Assembly: GCA_963667505.2 (NCBI GenBank)
Contig: OY763490.2
Span: forward strand, 2,790,001-2,854,000
DNA length: 64,000 nucleotides
Source of the DNA: Aldehydirespirator sp963667505
Lineage (GTDB): Bacteria > Actinomycetota > Acidimicrobiia > Acidimicrobiales > Aldehydirespiratoraceae
Reading direction: 5' to 3'
Shown here: positions 26,482-34,823 of the stretch, one piece after another
Numbering within the stretch: the stretch's first letter is position 1
How the letters are laid out: each line of letters starts with the position of its first letter
The notes under the pieces: model-generated
Databases searched by the model: none
Told to the model about the DNA's origin: nothing
Seen by the model: only the letters and a program-made list of their open reading frames with translations
Translations under genes and position numbers: made by a program

Positions 26482-26757
26482 GTGAAGGTCAGTGTGAGCA
26501 TTCCGGAGAGCGATGTCGAGTTCCTCGACGACTACGTGCGATTCCACAGCATGGCGTCGCGGTCGGCGGCGCTGCAGCGGGCGATACGGCTGCTGAGAGC
26601 CAACGAGTTGGCGCACCACTACGCGGCCGCTTTCGCTGAGTGGGCCAGCGACGATGAGGACGGGGCGTGGGACGCCGCCGTCGCGGACAGGGCGTGGGAC
26701 GCCGCCGTCGCGGACAGGGCGTGGGACGCCGCCGTCGCGGACACGCTGCCGGACTGA
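26482..26757 (+). CDS. MazE-like ribbon-helix-helix antitoxin
   Basis: 91 residues. N-terminal ribbon-helix-helix MKVSVSIPESDVEFLDDY and SRSAALQRAIRLLR as in mycobacterial MazE antitoxins; the C-terminal toxin-binding tail contains a nine-residue unit AWDAAVADR three times (27-bp tandem repeat at about 26667-26748). GTG 26482 follows TAGCAT (26469-26474) by seven bases, suggesting a leaderless mRNA; the TACT/AGTA repeats just upstream (26445-26475) may be its operator. The gene overlaps the toxin start by one base (TGATG). Confidence 0.85.
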   Translation: MKVSVSIPESDVEFLDDYVRFHSMASRSAALQRAIRLLRANELAHHYAAAFAEWASDDEDGAWDAAVADRAWDAAVADRAWDAAVADTLPD

Positions 26758-27104
26758 TGCGGAGGGGCGAGATTCGGGTTGTCGGGCTGGACCCGGTGAT
26801 CGGGGCCGAGTCGGCTAGGGCCCGTCCCGCGGTGATCGTCAGTAACGACGGCGCCAACACGACCGCGGCCGTCCTGGGGCGAGGGGTGGTGACGGTCGTT
26901 CCGGTCACGTCCAGCACCGAAGTGGTCCATCCGTTCCAAGTGATGCTGGAAGCGTCCGGCACCGGCCTCAGCCGCGACTCGAAGGCCCAGGCCGAGCAGG
27001 TCAGATCAGTGGACGTGAGGCGCATCGGCAGCCTGGTCGGCATGGTGCCGCTAGACCTCATGGCGCAGATCGACGACGCCCTGCGCCTGCATCTCGATCT
27101 CTGA
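26757..27104 (+). CDS. MazF/PemK-family toxin
   Basis: 115 residues. RRGEIRVVGLDPVIGAE, then the RPAVIVSND strand, VTVVPVTSS and QAEQVRSVDVRRIG match the MazF endoribonuclease fold; the conserved Arg in ARPAVIVSN and Thr/Ser in PVTSST form the usual catalytic region. MazF toxins cut single-stranded mRNA or tRNA at short motifs. Start ATG 26757 overlaps the antitoxin stop, typical for coupled TA pairs. Its own stop codon region is repeated 73 bp downstream. Confidence 0.87.
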   Translation: MRRGEIRVVGLDPVIGAESARARPAVIVSNDGANTTAAVLGRGVVTVVPVTSSTEVVHPFQVMLEASGTGLSRDSKAQAEQVRSVDVRRIGSLVGMVPLDLMAQIDDALRLHLDL

Positions 27105-27240
27105 CTCGTCAGGGACGTGGTCTAGCCTTCCGAAACGAGCCGGTGGACGGCAGTGTCTCGGTGCTGTGGAGGGCTGACTCGTCAGCGAGGTGGTCTAGCC
27201 CTCCGAAACGGGTCGGGTTTCGGCGGGCTCTGCGGGACGG
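27102..27240. repeat. 73-bp duplication beginning at the mazF stop
   Basis: TGACTCGTCAG-G, with the mazF stop as its first three bases (27102), recurs at 27175 and is followed each time by GTGGTCTAGCC-TCCGAAACG. Another case of a gene end copied in tandem. Confidence 0.7.
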
Positions 27241-27243
27241 CTG

Positions 27244-27773
27244 TCAGGCGAGGCCTTCCTCGATCATGGCCCAGGCGGCCTCTCGCTCAGCGGGGGTGCC
27301 ATGGGGCATGATGGCGATCTCGTCGGCTGACGCGGCGGCGTAGCGGGCCAGGTCGGCCCGGACCTGGTCGGGGCTGCCGACGACCAGGAGATCCATCATG
27401 TCGGCCACCCGCTCGCGCTGGGCCATGGCCGTGTAGGACGCCAGCGTCCGGTAGCCGGCCAACTGCTCGCCGAGGCGGGCTCGGGCTTCGTCGGGATCGG
27501 CGGTGACACACACGCAGACCAATGCCGAGACCAGCCCGTTACCGATGGCGGGGCGCACGTACTCGGTGATAGTGCGGGGCCCGGCCCAGGCCAGGATCGT
27601 GCCCTCGGTGCGGGCGGCGGCCAGCGCCAGCATCTTCGGGCCCATGGCCGCGAGCATCACCCGGGGGCGGGCCCGGTCACCTCGATGGCGGTTCGGAGGG
27701 TGACGAGGTCACCGCGAACATCGACGGCCCGGTTGGCCAGCAGCGGGAGCAGGGCGTCGAGGTACTGAACCAT
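27244..27773 (-). pseudogene. remnant of an F420-type luciferase-like oxidoreductase
   Basis: Only the C-terminal half remains, in two frames. From 27773, MVQYLDALLPLLANRAVDVRG and LRTAIEVTGPAPG match the middle of LLM-type enzymes; at about 27660 the frame shifts and continues MLAAMGPKMLALAAARTEGTILAWAG to a normal end (AAWAMIEEGLA). The N-terminal barrel with the F420 site is missing, replaced by the mtnA gene end 24 bases upstream. Full-length relatives are about 290-330 residues; intact ones occur at 39177 and 60053. Confidence 0.75.
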
Positions 27774-27796
27774 GTGGCTGCAGGGGTCGGAACTCG

Positions 27797-28816
27797 TCAG
27801 GCGGGGGTCTGGTGTTGGTCTAGGCGGACTATTCGCTGGTCGGTCACTACTGCGGTGATCAGATCGGCGGGGGTGACGTCGAACGCGGGGTTGGCGGCAG
27901 CGGTGCCGTCGGGGGCGGTGGACACTCCGGCTAGCGACACGACCTCGTCGGTGCCGCGGTCCTCGATGGCGATGCCGGCGCCGTCGGGGGTGTCGGCGTC
28001 GACGGTGGACTCGGGGGCTACCACGATGAAGGGCACGCCGGCGTGGCGGGCGCCGAGGGCCAGCGAGAAGGTGCCGATCTTGTTGGCGGTGTCTCCGTTG
28101 GCGGCGATGCGGTCGGCGCCGGTGAGCACCACGTCGGCCTCGCCCCGGGCCAGCATGAACGGCGCGGCCGAGTCGACCAGCAGGCGGTGGGGGGCGCCCA
28201 TGCGGTCGAGTTCCCAGGCGGTGAGGCGGGCGCCCTGCAGCAGGGGGCGGGTCTCCAGAGCGAGGGCCTCGTTGAGTTGGCCCCGCTCGTGCAGGGTCTG
28301 GATGACGGCCAGGGCGGTGCCTCGCTCCACCGTGGCCAGGCCGCCGGTGTTGCAGATGGTCATGGCGGTCACGTCGGGGCGGCCGACCAGGTCGAGCACC
28401 AGGTCGGCGCCGAGGGTGCCCATGGCGACCGAGGCGGCCAGTTCCTCGTCCTGGATGGCCTGAGCCTCGGCCAGGACGGCGTCGAAGCCGTCGGCGGCGC
28501 GGGCCGCGGCACGGTCGACCATGCGGGCCAGGTTCACGGCGGTGGGGCGGGCCTCGCGGAGTTGGGCCACCGCGTCGTCGAGCGCGGGGCCGCTTGTGCC
28601 GTGGGTCCGCACGGCCAGCGCCACGCCGAATGCGCCGGCCACGCCGATGGCGGGGGCACCGCGCACCGACAGGCGCTGGATTGCGGCCACCATGTCGGGC
28701 ACGTTGTCGATGCGCAGCACGGTGCAGGCGGCGGGCAGGGCGGTCTGGTCGAGCATCTCGACCGCGCCGCCGTGGCCGCCGACCCAGTCCAGCGCCCTCA
28801 GTCCGTCGCCCTCCAT
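27797..28816 (-). CDS. mtnA: S-methyl-5-thioribose-1-phosphate isomerase
   Basis: 339 residues. Family motifs LDQTALP, SVRGAPAIGVAGAFGVALA, the catalytic Cys in TICNTGGLAT and the catalytic Asp in VLTGADRIAANGDTANKIGT. The enzyme converts methylthioribose-1-phosphate to methylthioribulose-1-phosphate in methionine salvage. It is divergent from mtaD, whose product feeds the same pathway from methylthioadenosine, so a linked function is likely. Other mtn genes are not in the window. Confidence 0.95.
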   Translation of the reverse strand: MEGDGLRALDWVGGHGGAVEMLDQTALPAACTVLRIDNVPDMVAAIQRLSVRGAPAIGVAGAFGVALAVRTHGTSGPALDDAVAQLREARPTAVNLARMVDRAAARAADGFDAVLAEAQAIQDEELAASVAMGTLGADLVLDLVGRPDVTAMTICNTGGLATVERGTALAVIQTLHERGQLNEALALETRPLLQGARLTAWELDRMGAPHRLLVDSAAPFMLARGEADVVLTGADRIAANGDTANKIGTFSLALGARHAGVPFIVVAPESTVDADTPDGAGIAIEDRGTDEVVSLAGVSTAPDGTAAANPAFDVTPADLITAVVTDQRIVRLDQHQTPA

Positions 28817-29049
28817 GCCCTCGGCAGGCTAGTTGGGATGCTGATTGCCGCCCGATTCCGGGGTCTCGAATCGGCACCGCCGGTCCGTCGTCGCATCCGG
28901 TGTGCGCGAAGGCACCCTTGCAAGCACCGCCTCCAGGCACCGCCTCTCCCGAGTCGGTGTGCGGGCTGACGTGGACTCGGCGGGCCTCCCCAGCGCAGCA
29001 CGAACGAGCATCGTCCCAGATCGTGGTGGCTCTCTAGGGTGGGGCGTTG

Positions 29050-30498
29050 ATGGACCGGTACCTGTGCGACGTGCTCGTCACCATGGACGGCCCGGCGGGC
29101 GATGTCCCCGGGCCGATAGCGGACGGCGTGGTGGACGTGGGCGACGACGGGCGGATCGCCTGGTGCGGGCCTGCCGCAGACGCGCCCGAGCGCGATGGTG
29201 CCGGAGACGGCAGCCCGACCGTGCATCGGATCGACGGGATCCTCATGCCGGGCATGGTGAACGCCCATGCTCACACGCCGATGGTGCTGCTGCGGGGCGC
29301 GGGCGAGGGGCTGCCGGTGGACCGGTGGCTGCACGAGGTGATGTGGCCTCGGGAGTCGAAGCTCACACCGGCCGACGTGCGGGCCGGGATGCGGCTGGGG
29401 GCGGCCGAACTGCTGTCCAACGGGATCACCACGTCGGTCGAGATGTATTTCGCCGGTCAGGCCATGGCGGAGGCTGCCCAAGAGGCCGGCCTGCGGTGCC
29501 TGGTTACTCCGGGGGTGATCGAGGATCCCGACTTCAGCGGGGCCGGGCCGTGGCCGGAACAGCTCGACGAGATGGTGGCCCTGCGGGAGCGCTGGGCCGG
29601 CAGCGGCCTGATCGAGGTGGGGTTCGCGGCCCATGCGGCTTACTCGGTGTCGAAGGAGTGCCTGAGCGCCATCGCCGAACGGGCCGCGGCCACGGGCATG
29701 GCCGTGCACATCCACCTGGCCGAGCAGGAGTGGGAGGACGCTGCGGTGCGGGAGCGCTCCGGGGGGCTGGCCGCGCCCGAGTACTTGGAGTCGCTCGGGC
29801 TGCTGGAGGGCGATGTGATCGCGGCCCACGGGGTGTGGCTAACTCCCGACGACATCGAGGTGCTGGCCCGCAACGACACCGCGGTGGTGCACTGTCCGTG
29901 CTCCAACGCCAAGCACGCCTCCGGGGTGGCGCCGGTGGCCGAGATGCGGGCGGCGGGGCTGCGGGTGGCCATCGGCACCGACGGTCCGGCGTCGCACCAT
30001 CGTCTCGACCTGTTCGAGGAGATGCGCACCGCCATCCGCATCGCCCGCATCCGCTCCGGCGATGCCCAGACACTGCCAGCGGCCGAGGCGCTGCGCATGA
30101 CCACCGCCGGGGCAGCCGAAATGCTGGGTTGGGGCGCAGTGCCGGGTCACAGCGCAGATGCGGGCAGCAACGCAGCGCCGGGCCAGAACGCAGGGCCGGG
30201 CCAGAACGCAGGCCCAGGCCAAAGCACGGAGGCAGGCAGAAACGCGGGCCTGGGGCGGCTGGCGGCGGGTTGCTGGGCTGACATGGTGGCGCTGTCGGCG
30301 GCCGAGCCCGCGCTGCATCCGGTGATCGACGGAGAGGACGACCCGCTGTCGCGGATCGTGTGGTCGGGCTCGCCCGGCGCGATCAGCGGGGTGTGGGTGG
30401 CCGGGCGCAAGGTGGCGGAGGACGGCCGGGTGCTGACGGTGGACATAGCCGAGGCAGTAGCCCAGGCCGAGGCCCGAGCCCGCCGCCTAGCCCAATGA
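29050..30498 (+). CDS. mtaD: methylthioadenosine/S-adenosylhomocysteine deaminase-like amidohydrolase
   Basis: 482 residues. Zn motif MVNAHAHTPMVLLRG, then HIHLAEQEWE, AAHGVWL, HCPCSNAKHASG and GTDGPASHHRLDLFEEM, the pattern of the TRZ/ATZ/MtaD deaminases. It would deaminate 5'-methylthioadenosine or S-adenosylhomocysteine to inosine forms. A Gly/Asn-rich repeat (NAGPGQ units, about 30150-30245) is inserted before GRLAAGCWADMVAL. TAGGGT (29035-29040) sits six bases before TTG 29047 and nine before ATG 29050; either may be the start. Divergent from mtnA and upstream of punA, which fits purine/methionine salvage. Confidence 0.87.
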   Translation: MDRYLCDVLVTMDGPAGDVPGPIADGVVDVGDDGRIAWCGPAADAPERDGAGDGSPTVHRIDGILMPGMVNAHAHTPMVLLRGAGEGLPVDRWLHEVMWPRESKLTPADVRAGMRLGAAELLSNGITTSVEMYFAGQAMAEAAQEAGLRCLVTPGVIEDPDFSGAGPWPEQLDEMVALRERWAGSGLIEVGFAAHAAYSVSKECLSAIAERAAATGMAVHIHLAEQEWEDAAVRERSGGLAAPEYLESLGLLEGDVIAAHGVWLTPDDIEVLARNDTAVVHCPCSNAKHASGVAPVAEMRAAGLRVAIGTDGPASHHRLDLFEEMRTAIRIARIRSGDAQTLPAAEALRMTTAGAAEMLGWGAVPGHSADAGSNAAPGQNAGPGQNAGPGQSTEAGRNAGLGRLAAGCWADMVALSAAEPALHPVIDGEDDPLSRIVWSGSPGAISGVWVAGRKVAEDGRVLTVDIAEAVAQAEARARRLAQ

Positions 30499-30660
30499 CC
30501 AGCCCATCGCGCCCAACCACAACCACCCGCCACCGCTCACCGGCAACCCGACCCCGCCGCCCAGCCCAATGACCAGCCCATCCCGCCCAACCACAACCAC
30601 CCGCCACCGCTCACCGGCAACTCGACCCCGCCGCCCAGCCCAATGACCAGCCCATCCGTG
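30484..30660. repeat. 74-bp tandem repeat of the mtaD end
   Basis: The last codons and stop of mtaD (CCCAATGACCAGCCCAT, stop at 30496) recur at 30570 and 30644. The two downstream copies are non-coding. Confidence 0.8.
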
Positions 30661-30716
30661 AGCGCGGTCCCGCGGCATTGGCCGGCTCGACGACAGCCGG
30701 TTTCCTGGAGGCTTCG

Positions 30717-31169
30717 ATGAATGCTGACGAAGTGGTCGAACTGCTGGGGCTGGAGCCGCTGTCGGATGAGGGCGGGATGTGGGCCCCGACCTGGCGCGAC
30801 GATCTTTCCTCGGCCATCTACTACCTGATGAGGCCGGGCGACTTCTCGGCCCTGCACCGGCTGCCGGGGCCGGAGCTGTGGCACCACTACGCGGGTGCAG
30901 CGGTGGAGATGCTGCTGCTGGCGCCGGACGGCACCGTCAGCCGGCCGGTGCTGGGCGACGATCTGGGCCGCGGACAGCGCCCGATGGTGGCCGTGCCCGC
31001 CGGTGTGTGGATGGCGGCCGGAACCACCGGCGACTGGTCGTTGACCGGCGCCACCCTGGCCCCCGCCTACCAGGACGACGGCTTCGAGCTAGGCGACCCC
31101 GACGAGCTGACCCTGGCCTACCCCGAGGCCGCCGCCGACATCGCCCGCTTCACCCGGAGGGCCTCGTGA
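30717..31169 (+). CDS. cupin_5 (DUF985) family protein
   Basis: 150 residues. ATG 30717 has GGAGG five bases upstream. LGLEPLSDEGGMWAPTWRDD, SSAIYYLMRPGDFSALHRL, ELWHHYAGAAVEMLLLAPDG and the C-terminal PGFE-like FELGDPDELT follow the DUF985 cupin pattern; the family usually has LxPHPEGGYY where this has LSDEGGMW. Its reaction is not established; sugar-epimerase-like folds are related. The stop overlaps a GTG start of a deleted SDR gene, so it was once in an operon with it. Confidence 0.8.
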   Translation: MNADEVVELLGLEPLSDEGGMWAPTWRDDLSSAIYYLMRPGDFSALHRLPGPELWHHYAGAAVEMLLLAPDGTVSRPVLGDDLGRGQRPMVAVPAGVWMAAGTTGDWSLTGATLAPAYQDDGFELGDPDELTLAYPEAAADIARFTRRAS

Positions 31170-31261
31170 GCGAGCTGCCGCCGCCTCAGGAGATGATCCG
31201 GCTGGATCACCGGCGCCGACCTGGTGGTGGACGGCGGCGTCCTCACCCGCCCCACCTGGTG
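31166..31261 (+). pseudogene. deletion scar of an SDR gene
   Basis: GTG 31166 overlaps the preceding stop and encodes MSELPPPQEMIRLD, the usual lead-in to an SDR nucleotide-binding strand. Directly after, in the +1 frame, WITGADLVVDGGVLTRPTW ends at 31261, a textbook SDR C-terminus. The middle of about 230 residues is missing. Head and tail were joined by an internal deletion. Confidence 0.7.
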
Positions 31262-31375
31262 ACCCCGGAACGGCCGCAGGCTGCCAACCAAGACCTCTAC
31301 GGCGCGATTCCGCGGGGTTACGATGGTCGTCCGTCACCCGGGAATCAGGCCGGCCACTCACCACGGAGGGACGTC

Positions 31376-32128
31376 ATCGAGGACGAGCGATTCACCCGAC
31401 GGCTATACACGGTCGCAGGAGCGGCCCGTCTGGTCGGTATGAGCCCATCGACTCTGCGCACTTGGTCGCACGGCTACAAGAAAACCTTCACAGACCGCCC
31501 GCCTGTGAGGCAGGGACCCGTCATCACCTCGCTGAACGGCGCTTCGCCCGATGCGCGATCGATTCCCTTCGTCGGACTAGTCGAGGCGACTGTCGTCCAA
31601 GCATTTCGCAACACCGGTCTGCCGATGCAGCGAATCCGCAAGGCGCTCGAGGTCCTCTCCAGCCAGGGCGAACTCGAACACGCGCTGGCGTCGAGGCAGA
31701 TGTTCAGCGACGGCGCCAGCGTCTTGTACGACTACGCGCGGCGCAACCAAGACAAGCAACTGAGGCTGTTGACGGTGGTACACACGGGACAGCGGGTGTT
31801 CCACGAGGTGATCGGCGACTACCTGGAGCGGATCACCTTCGGCGACGACTGGGCCACGGAACTGATCCTTCCCGTCACTGAGCGCCCGCTGCTGCGTGTC
31901 GTGCCCAGAGTCGCAGGAGGCGATGCCCTGTTCATGGACGGGGGTGCGCCGCTCTCGGCCGTACAGTCCCGTGCGGCCGCGGGCGAGTCCATCCGGCCTC
32001 CCGCCGCAGGACTGGGCCGTCGGCTCGTTGCCGACGCGATCGCCGTCGACTTCGGGACGCCCGCCGAAGACATAACGGAAGCCCTCGGTCAACCGAATAT
32101 CTGGCCGCCGTATATCGATTGCGCGTGA
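31376..32128 (+). CDS. VapB45-like antitoxin: MerR-type HTH plus DUF433
   Basis: About 250 residues. Starts IEDERFTRRLYTVAGAARLVGMSPSTLRTWSHGY, a MerR-type helix-turn-helix; the middle ALEVLSSQGELEHALASRQ and the C-terminal VAVDFGTPAEDITEAL belong to DUF433-type antitoxins such as the mycobacterial VapB45 group. GGAGGG lies five bases before ATC 31376, where an ATG would be expected; GTG 31259 (upstream) and ATG 31439 (inside the HTH) are the in-frame standard starts. No PIN-like toxin follows: punA begins 22 bases after the stop. It is either an orphan antitoxin used as a regulator or a decaying one. Confidence 0.6.
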   Translation: MEDERFTRRLYTVAGAARLVGMSPSTLRTWSHGYKKTFTDRPPVRQGPVITSLNGASPDARSIPFVGLVEATVVQAFRNTGLPMQRIRKALEVLSSQGELEHALASRQMFSDGASVLYDYARRNQDKQLRLLTVVHTGQRVFHEVIGDYLERITFGDDWATELILPVTERPLLRVVPRVAGGDALFMDGGAPLSAVQSRAAAGESIRPPAAGLGRRLVADAIAVDFGTPAEDITEALGQPNIWPPYIDCA

Positions 32129-32150
32129 CGGCCTCGAGCCGCGGCCTGAC

Positions 32151-32975
32151 ATGAGTGAGTTGTATGAGCGGTTGCAGGGGGTTGCGGAGGTGCTGGCCGA
32201 GCGGACGGGGTGCGAGCGGCACGACGTGTGCGTGGTGCTGGGGTCGGGGCTGGGCGGCTACCCCGACCGGATCGGCGACAAGGTGGCGGTGTCGTACCGG
32301 GACCTGCCGGGGTTCCCGATCCCCACCGCGATCGGGCATGCGGGCACGGCCTACTCGGTGCAGATGGGTGGCAACCGGGTGCTGCTGCTGTCGGGGCGGG
32401 CCCACGCCTACGAGGGGCACGGCCCCGAGGCGATCACCTTCGCGGTGCGGGCCGCGATCACGGCCGGATGCCGGGTGGTGGTGCTCACCAATGCGGCCGG
32501 TGCCTGCGGCGACGGCATGGCCGCGGGCGACCTGGCGGTCATTGCCGACCATGTGAACCTGGCCGGGATCAGCGTGCTGTCCGGCGCCAACGACGAGCGC
32601 CTCGGGCCGCGGTTTACTGACATGACCGACGTGTATGCGCCCGAGTTGCGAGCCAAGGCCCATGAGGCCGCGGCCCGGCTGGGGCAGACGCTGCAAGAGG
32701 GCGTGTACTTCTGGTTCCACGGCCCGATGTTCGAGACTCCCGCCGAGATCCGGCTGGCTCGTGCGCTGGGCGGGTCGATGGTGGGGATGTCCACCGTGCC
32801 CGAGGCCACCGCGGCCCGTCACATGGGCGCGCAGGTGCTGGGCATCTCGCTGTGCACCAACCTGGCCGCCGGCCTCTCCGACGCGCCGCTGTCGCACACC
32901 GAGGTGATCGAGACCGCAGCCGCCGCGTCCGAACGCTTCAGCGCCCTCTTCGACGAACTGCTCCCGACCCTCTAG
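32151..32975 (+). CDS. punA: purine-nucleoside phosphorylase
   Basis: 274 residues, trimeric PNP type. GSGLGGYPDRI phosphate loop, PGFPIPTAIGHAG, LLLSGRAHAYEGH, TNAAGACGDGMAAGDLAVI, YFWFHGPMFETPAEIR and GMSTVPEATAARHMG with the substrate Glu/Asn region SLCTNLAAGL. It splits inosine, guanosine and deoxy forms with phosphate, releasing hypoxanthine or guanine for salvage or for the xanthine-dehydrogenase-type enzyme further on. ATG 32151. Co-directional with mtaD. Confidence 0.93.
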   Translation: MSELYERLQGVAEVLAERTGCERHDVCVVLGSGLGGYPDRIGDKVAVSYRDLPGFPIPTAIGHAGTAYSVQMGGNRVLLLSGRAHAYEGHGPEAITFAVRAAITAGCRVVVLTNAAGACGDGMAAGDLAVIADHVNLAGISVLSGANDERLGPRFTDMTDVYAPELRAKAHEAAARLGQTLQEGVYFWFHGPMFETPAEIRLARALGGSMVGMSTVPEATAARHMGAQVLGISLCTNLAAGLSDAPLSHTEVIETAAAASERFSALFDELLPTL

Positions 32976-33180
32976 CGGCTCCGCTCACCCTGCGCACCAG
33001 CCGCTCACCGAGGGACGGCAACTACTAACTTAGTACGAATTAGTAGTCGATTAGTATTCCATCGGTGTCGTTCTCCCAGCGGCCATGTGGTGCCACGGAC
33101 GTCACTCCAAGGCTTGGGGCCGACCACACAGGCATCCGGTGACTACTAATCTAGTACAACTTAGTACAACTTAGTATTGG
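32976..33180. promoter_or_regulatory. TACTAA/TTAGTA repeat cluster 3' of the Fic gene
   Basis: ACTACTAAC, TTAGTAC, AATTAGTAGT and TTAGTATT crowd at 33022-33060, and similar elements (ACTACTAAT, CTAGTAC, TTAGTAC, TTAGTATT) at 33141-33180. One more inverted pair, TACTAAT-8 bases-AATTAGTA, lies at the 5' side of the Fic gene near 34782-34805. They may be operators or the ends of an inserted unit. Confidence 0.45.
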
Positions 33181-34548
33181 CTAATTCTCCCCGGCTGCGA
33201 TTCCTTCTGAGAGGACGCGGATGCGACCTTCCAGGCCGTCGACTGGCCGGAACTCGAACGTCCGACCGGCTTGCCACTTCTTCAGCAGACCGAGGGCCTC
33301 CAAGCCTAGGAGGTCCGTGCGGGCGGACTGGTAGGCGACCCGATGCTGGCGCTTCTGCCCGGCGAAGGTGAAGTAGGCGTCGGGGTCGCGCAGCGCTTGC
33401 CCGATGACCACGACCTGGCGGTGGTTGAGGTTCGCAACGCCGCGCAGGAGCCGCTCCACCTCGGTGATCTCGGAGGTCTTGCGGGCCAGATAGGCCCGAA
33501 GTTCGTCTATGGCTCGCTCGAGCACTTCCAGTTGATGGACGACGAAGTAGGTGACGTCGTTGGAGTCGGTCTCGACATGCAGGTACGAGCGGACGTACTC
33601 AAGGGTGGCCGTGCGCAGGATCGCCGAGATCGAGACGTACTGGGCCAGCCAGTACCCCGAGCGCAGCATCGACCAGTAGAAGAGCGCCCGGGCGGTGCGC
33701 CCGTTGCCGTCCACGAACGGATGGTCGTAACCGATCCAGAAATGGAGAAGGATGGCCCGCACGACAGGATGCAGGAACCCCTCGCCTACCTCGCCGTTGG
33801 CGAAGGCGCAGAGTTGCCCGAGCCGATCGGGTAGCTCCTCGGCCGGCGGTGGTCGGTGCAGGAGCACACCCTCCCAGTCCACAAAGACCCGCTTCTCGCC
33901 GGGCCGCTGGAGACGGCCGGCCTCGGACGGGTCGTCGAGAGTGCCGTCAGTGACGATCCGGTGCAGTTCCAGTACATGCTCGGGGGCTAGCGGCTCTTCC
34001 GAGCTAGCGAGCTCAACAGCTCTCTGCATCGCGAGGTAGTTGTTGAACACCATTCGCTCGCCGGGGTCCCGCGGCTGGCGGCCTGTCCTCAGCAGCTGCT
34101 TTGCAACCCGCCGCGTGGTGGCTGCACCCTCCAGCAGACTGGAGGTGATGGCCTCCTCGACCAGCGACGACACCAGGTAGCGGTTGCGGGAGCCGACGTT
34201 GGCGACGATGTCGTCGGTCTCAATCCGGCCGCTGGCCTGCTGATCGATGCGATGGACCAACTCTTGGATCCGGTCGATGTAGGTGAACCGGAATGGGTTG
34301 CCGTCGGTACCGGTTACCGGCAGTGTCCGAGCCTGGTTCATCCTGCTCACGACGGTGCGAGCCCACCACTCATTCAGCGTGAGGCCCTCGGGAGGCTTTC
34401 GGTGGCGCATCTGGTCCCAGTGCAGGTAGCGGCCCTTCTCGTCGACCGGCCGACCATTCGAGAACAGTTCCAGCAGGCGCTGCGGACCGTCGACGGCAAT
34501 CTCGGCCACCAACCGGGTCCAGTCCGGCGGCGGCAACGGCGTCTTCAT
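33181..34548 (-). CDS. Fic-domain protein with N-terminal inhibitory helix
   Basis: 455 residues. Fic motif HPFVDGNGRTAR at 276-287, a full active site for AMP (or other nucleotide) transfer, and the inhibitory SSLLEG at 136-141 within TSSLLEGAAT, which places it in class II, where the helix is in the same chain. A C-terminal winged-helix-like part (HRVAYQSARTDLLGLEALGLLKK) may bind DNA. Such proteins AMPylate targets or serve as toxin-like regulators; the substrate cannot be told. Flanked by TACTAA repeats and low-complexity DNA, consistent with recent acquisition. ATG 34548. Confidence 0.9.
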   Translation of the reverse strand: MKTPLPPPDWTRLVAEIAVDGPQRLLELFSNGRPVDEKGRYLHWDQMRHRKPPEGLTLNEWWARTVVSRMNQARTLPVTGTDGNPFRFTYIDRIQELVHRIDQQASGRIETDDIVANVGSRNRYLVSSLVEEAITSSLLEGAATTRRVAKQLLRTGRQPRDPGERMVFNNYLAMQRAVELASSEEPLAPEHVLELHRIVTDGTLDDPSEAGRLQRPGEKRVFVDWEGVLLHRPPPAEELPDRLGQLCAFANGEVGEGFLHPVVRAILLHFWIGYDHPFVDGNGRTARALFYWSMLRSGYWLAQYVSISAILRTATLEYVRSYLHVETDSNDVTYFVVHQLEVLERAIDELRAYLARKTSEITEVERLLRGVANLNHRQVVVIGQALRDPDAYFTFAGQKRQHRVAYQSARTDLLGLEALGLLKKWQAGRTFEFRPVDGLEGRIRVLSEGIAAGEN

Positions 34549-34823
34549 CGTGTCGCCCTTCGTCCTTCGTCCTGCGCCCTTCGTCCTATGCCCTTCGTCC
34601 TATGCCCTTCGGACGGTTGCACTGCGCCTTGTGCGCTTCGCTCTGTGTCCTTCGCTCTTCGCCCCTATGCGCTTCGCCCGTCGCGCGGTGTCCTGTGCTC
34701 TACGTCCTGTGTCCTGTGCTCTGCGTCCTGTGTCCTGCTCTGCGTCCTGTGTCCTGTGTCCTGTGTCCTGCGAATTGATACTAATCTTGGCGGAATTAGT
34801 AGTAGGATGCAACCGCTGGGTGG
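34549..34823. repeat. low-complexity repeats upstream of fic
   Basis: Irregular repeats of TGCGTCCTGTGTCC-like words from about 34560 to 34770, then TACTAAT...ATTAGTA at 34782-34805. No gene seen; the promoter of fic should lie here. Confidence 0.6.
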
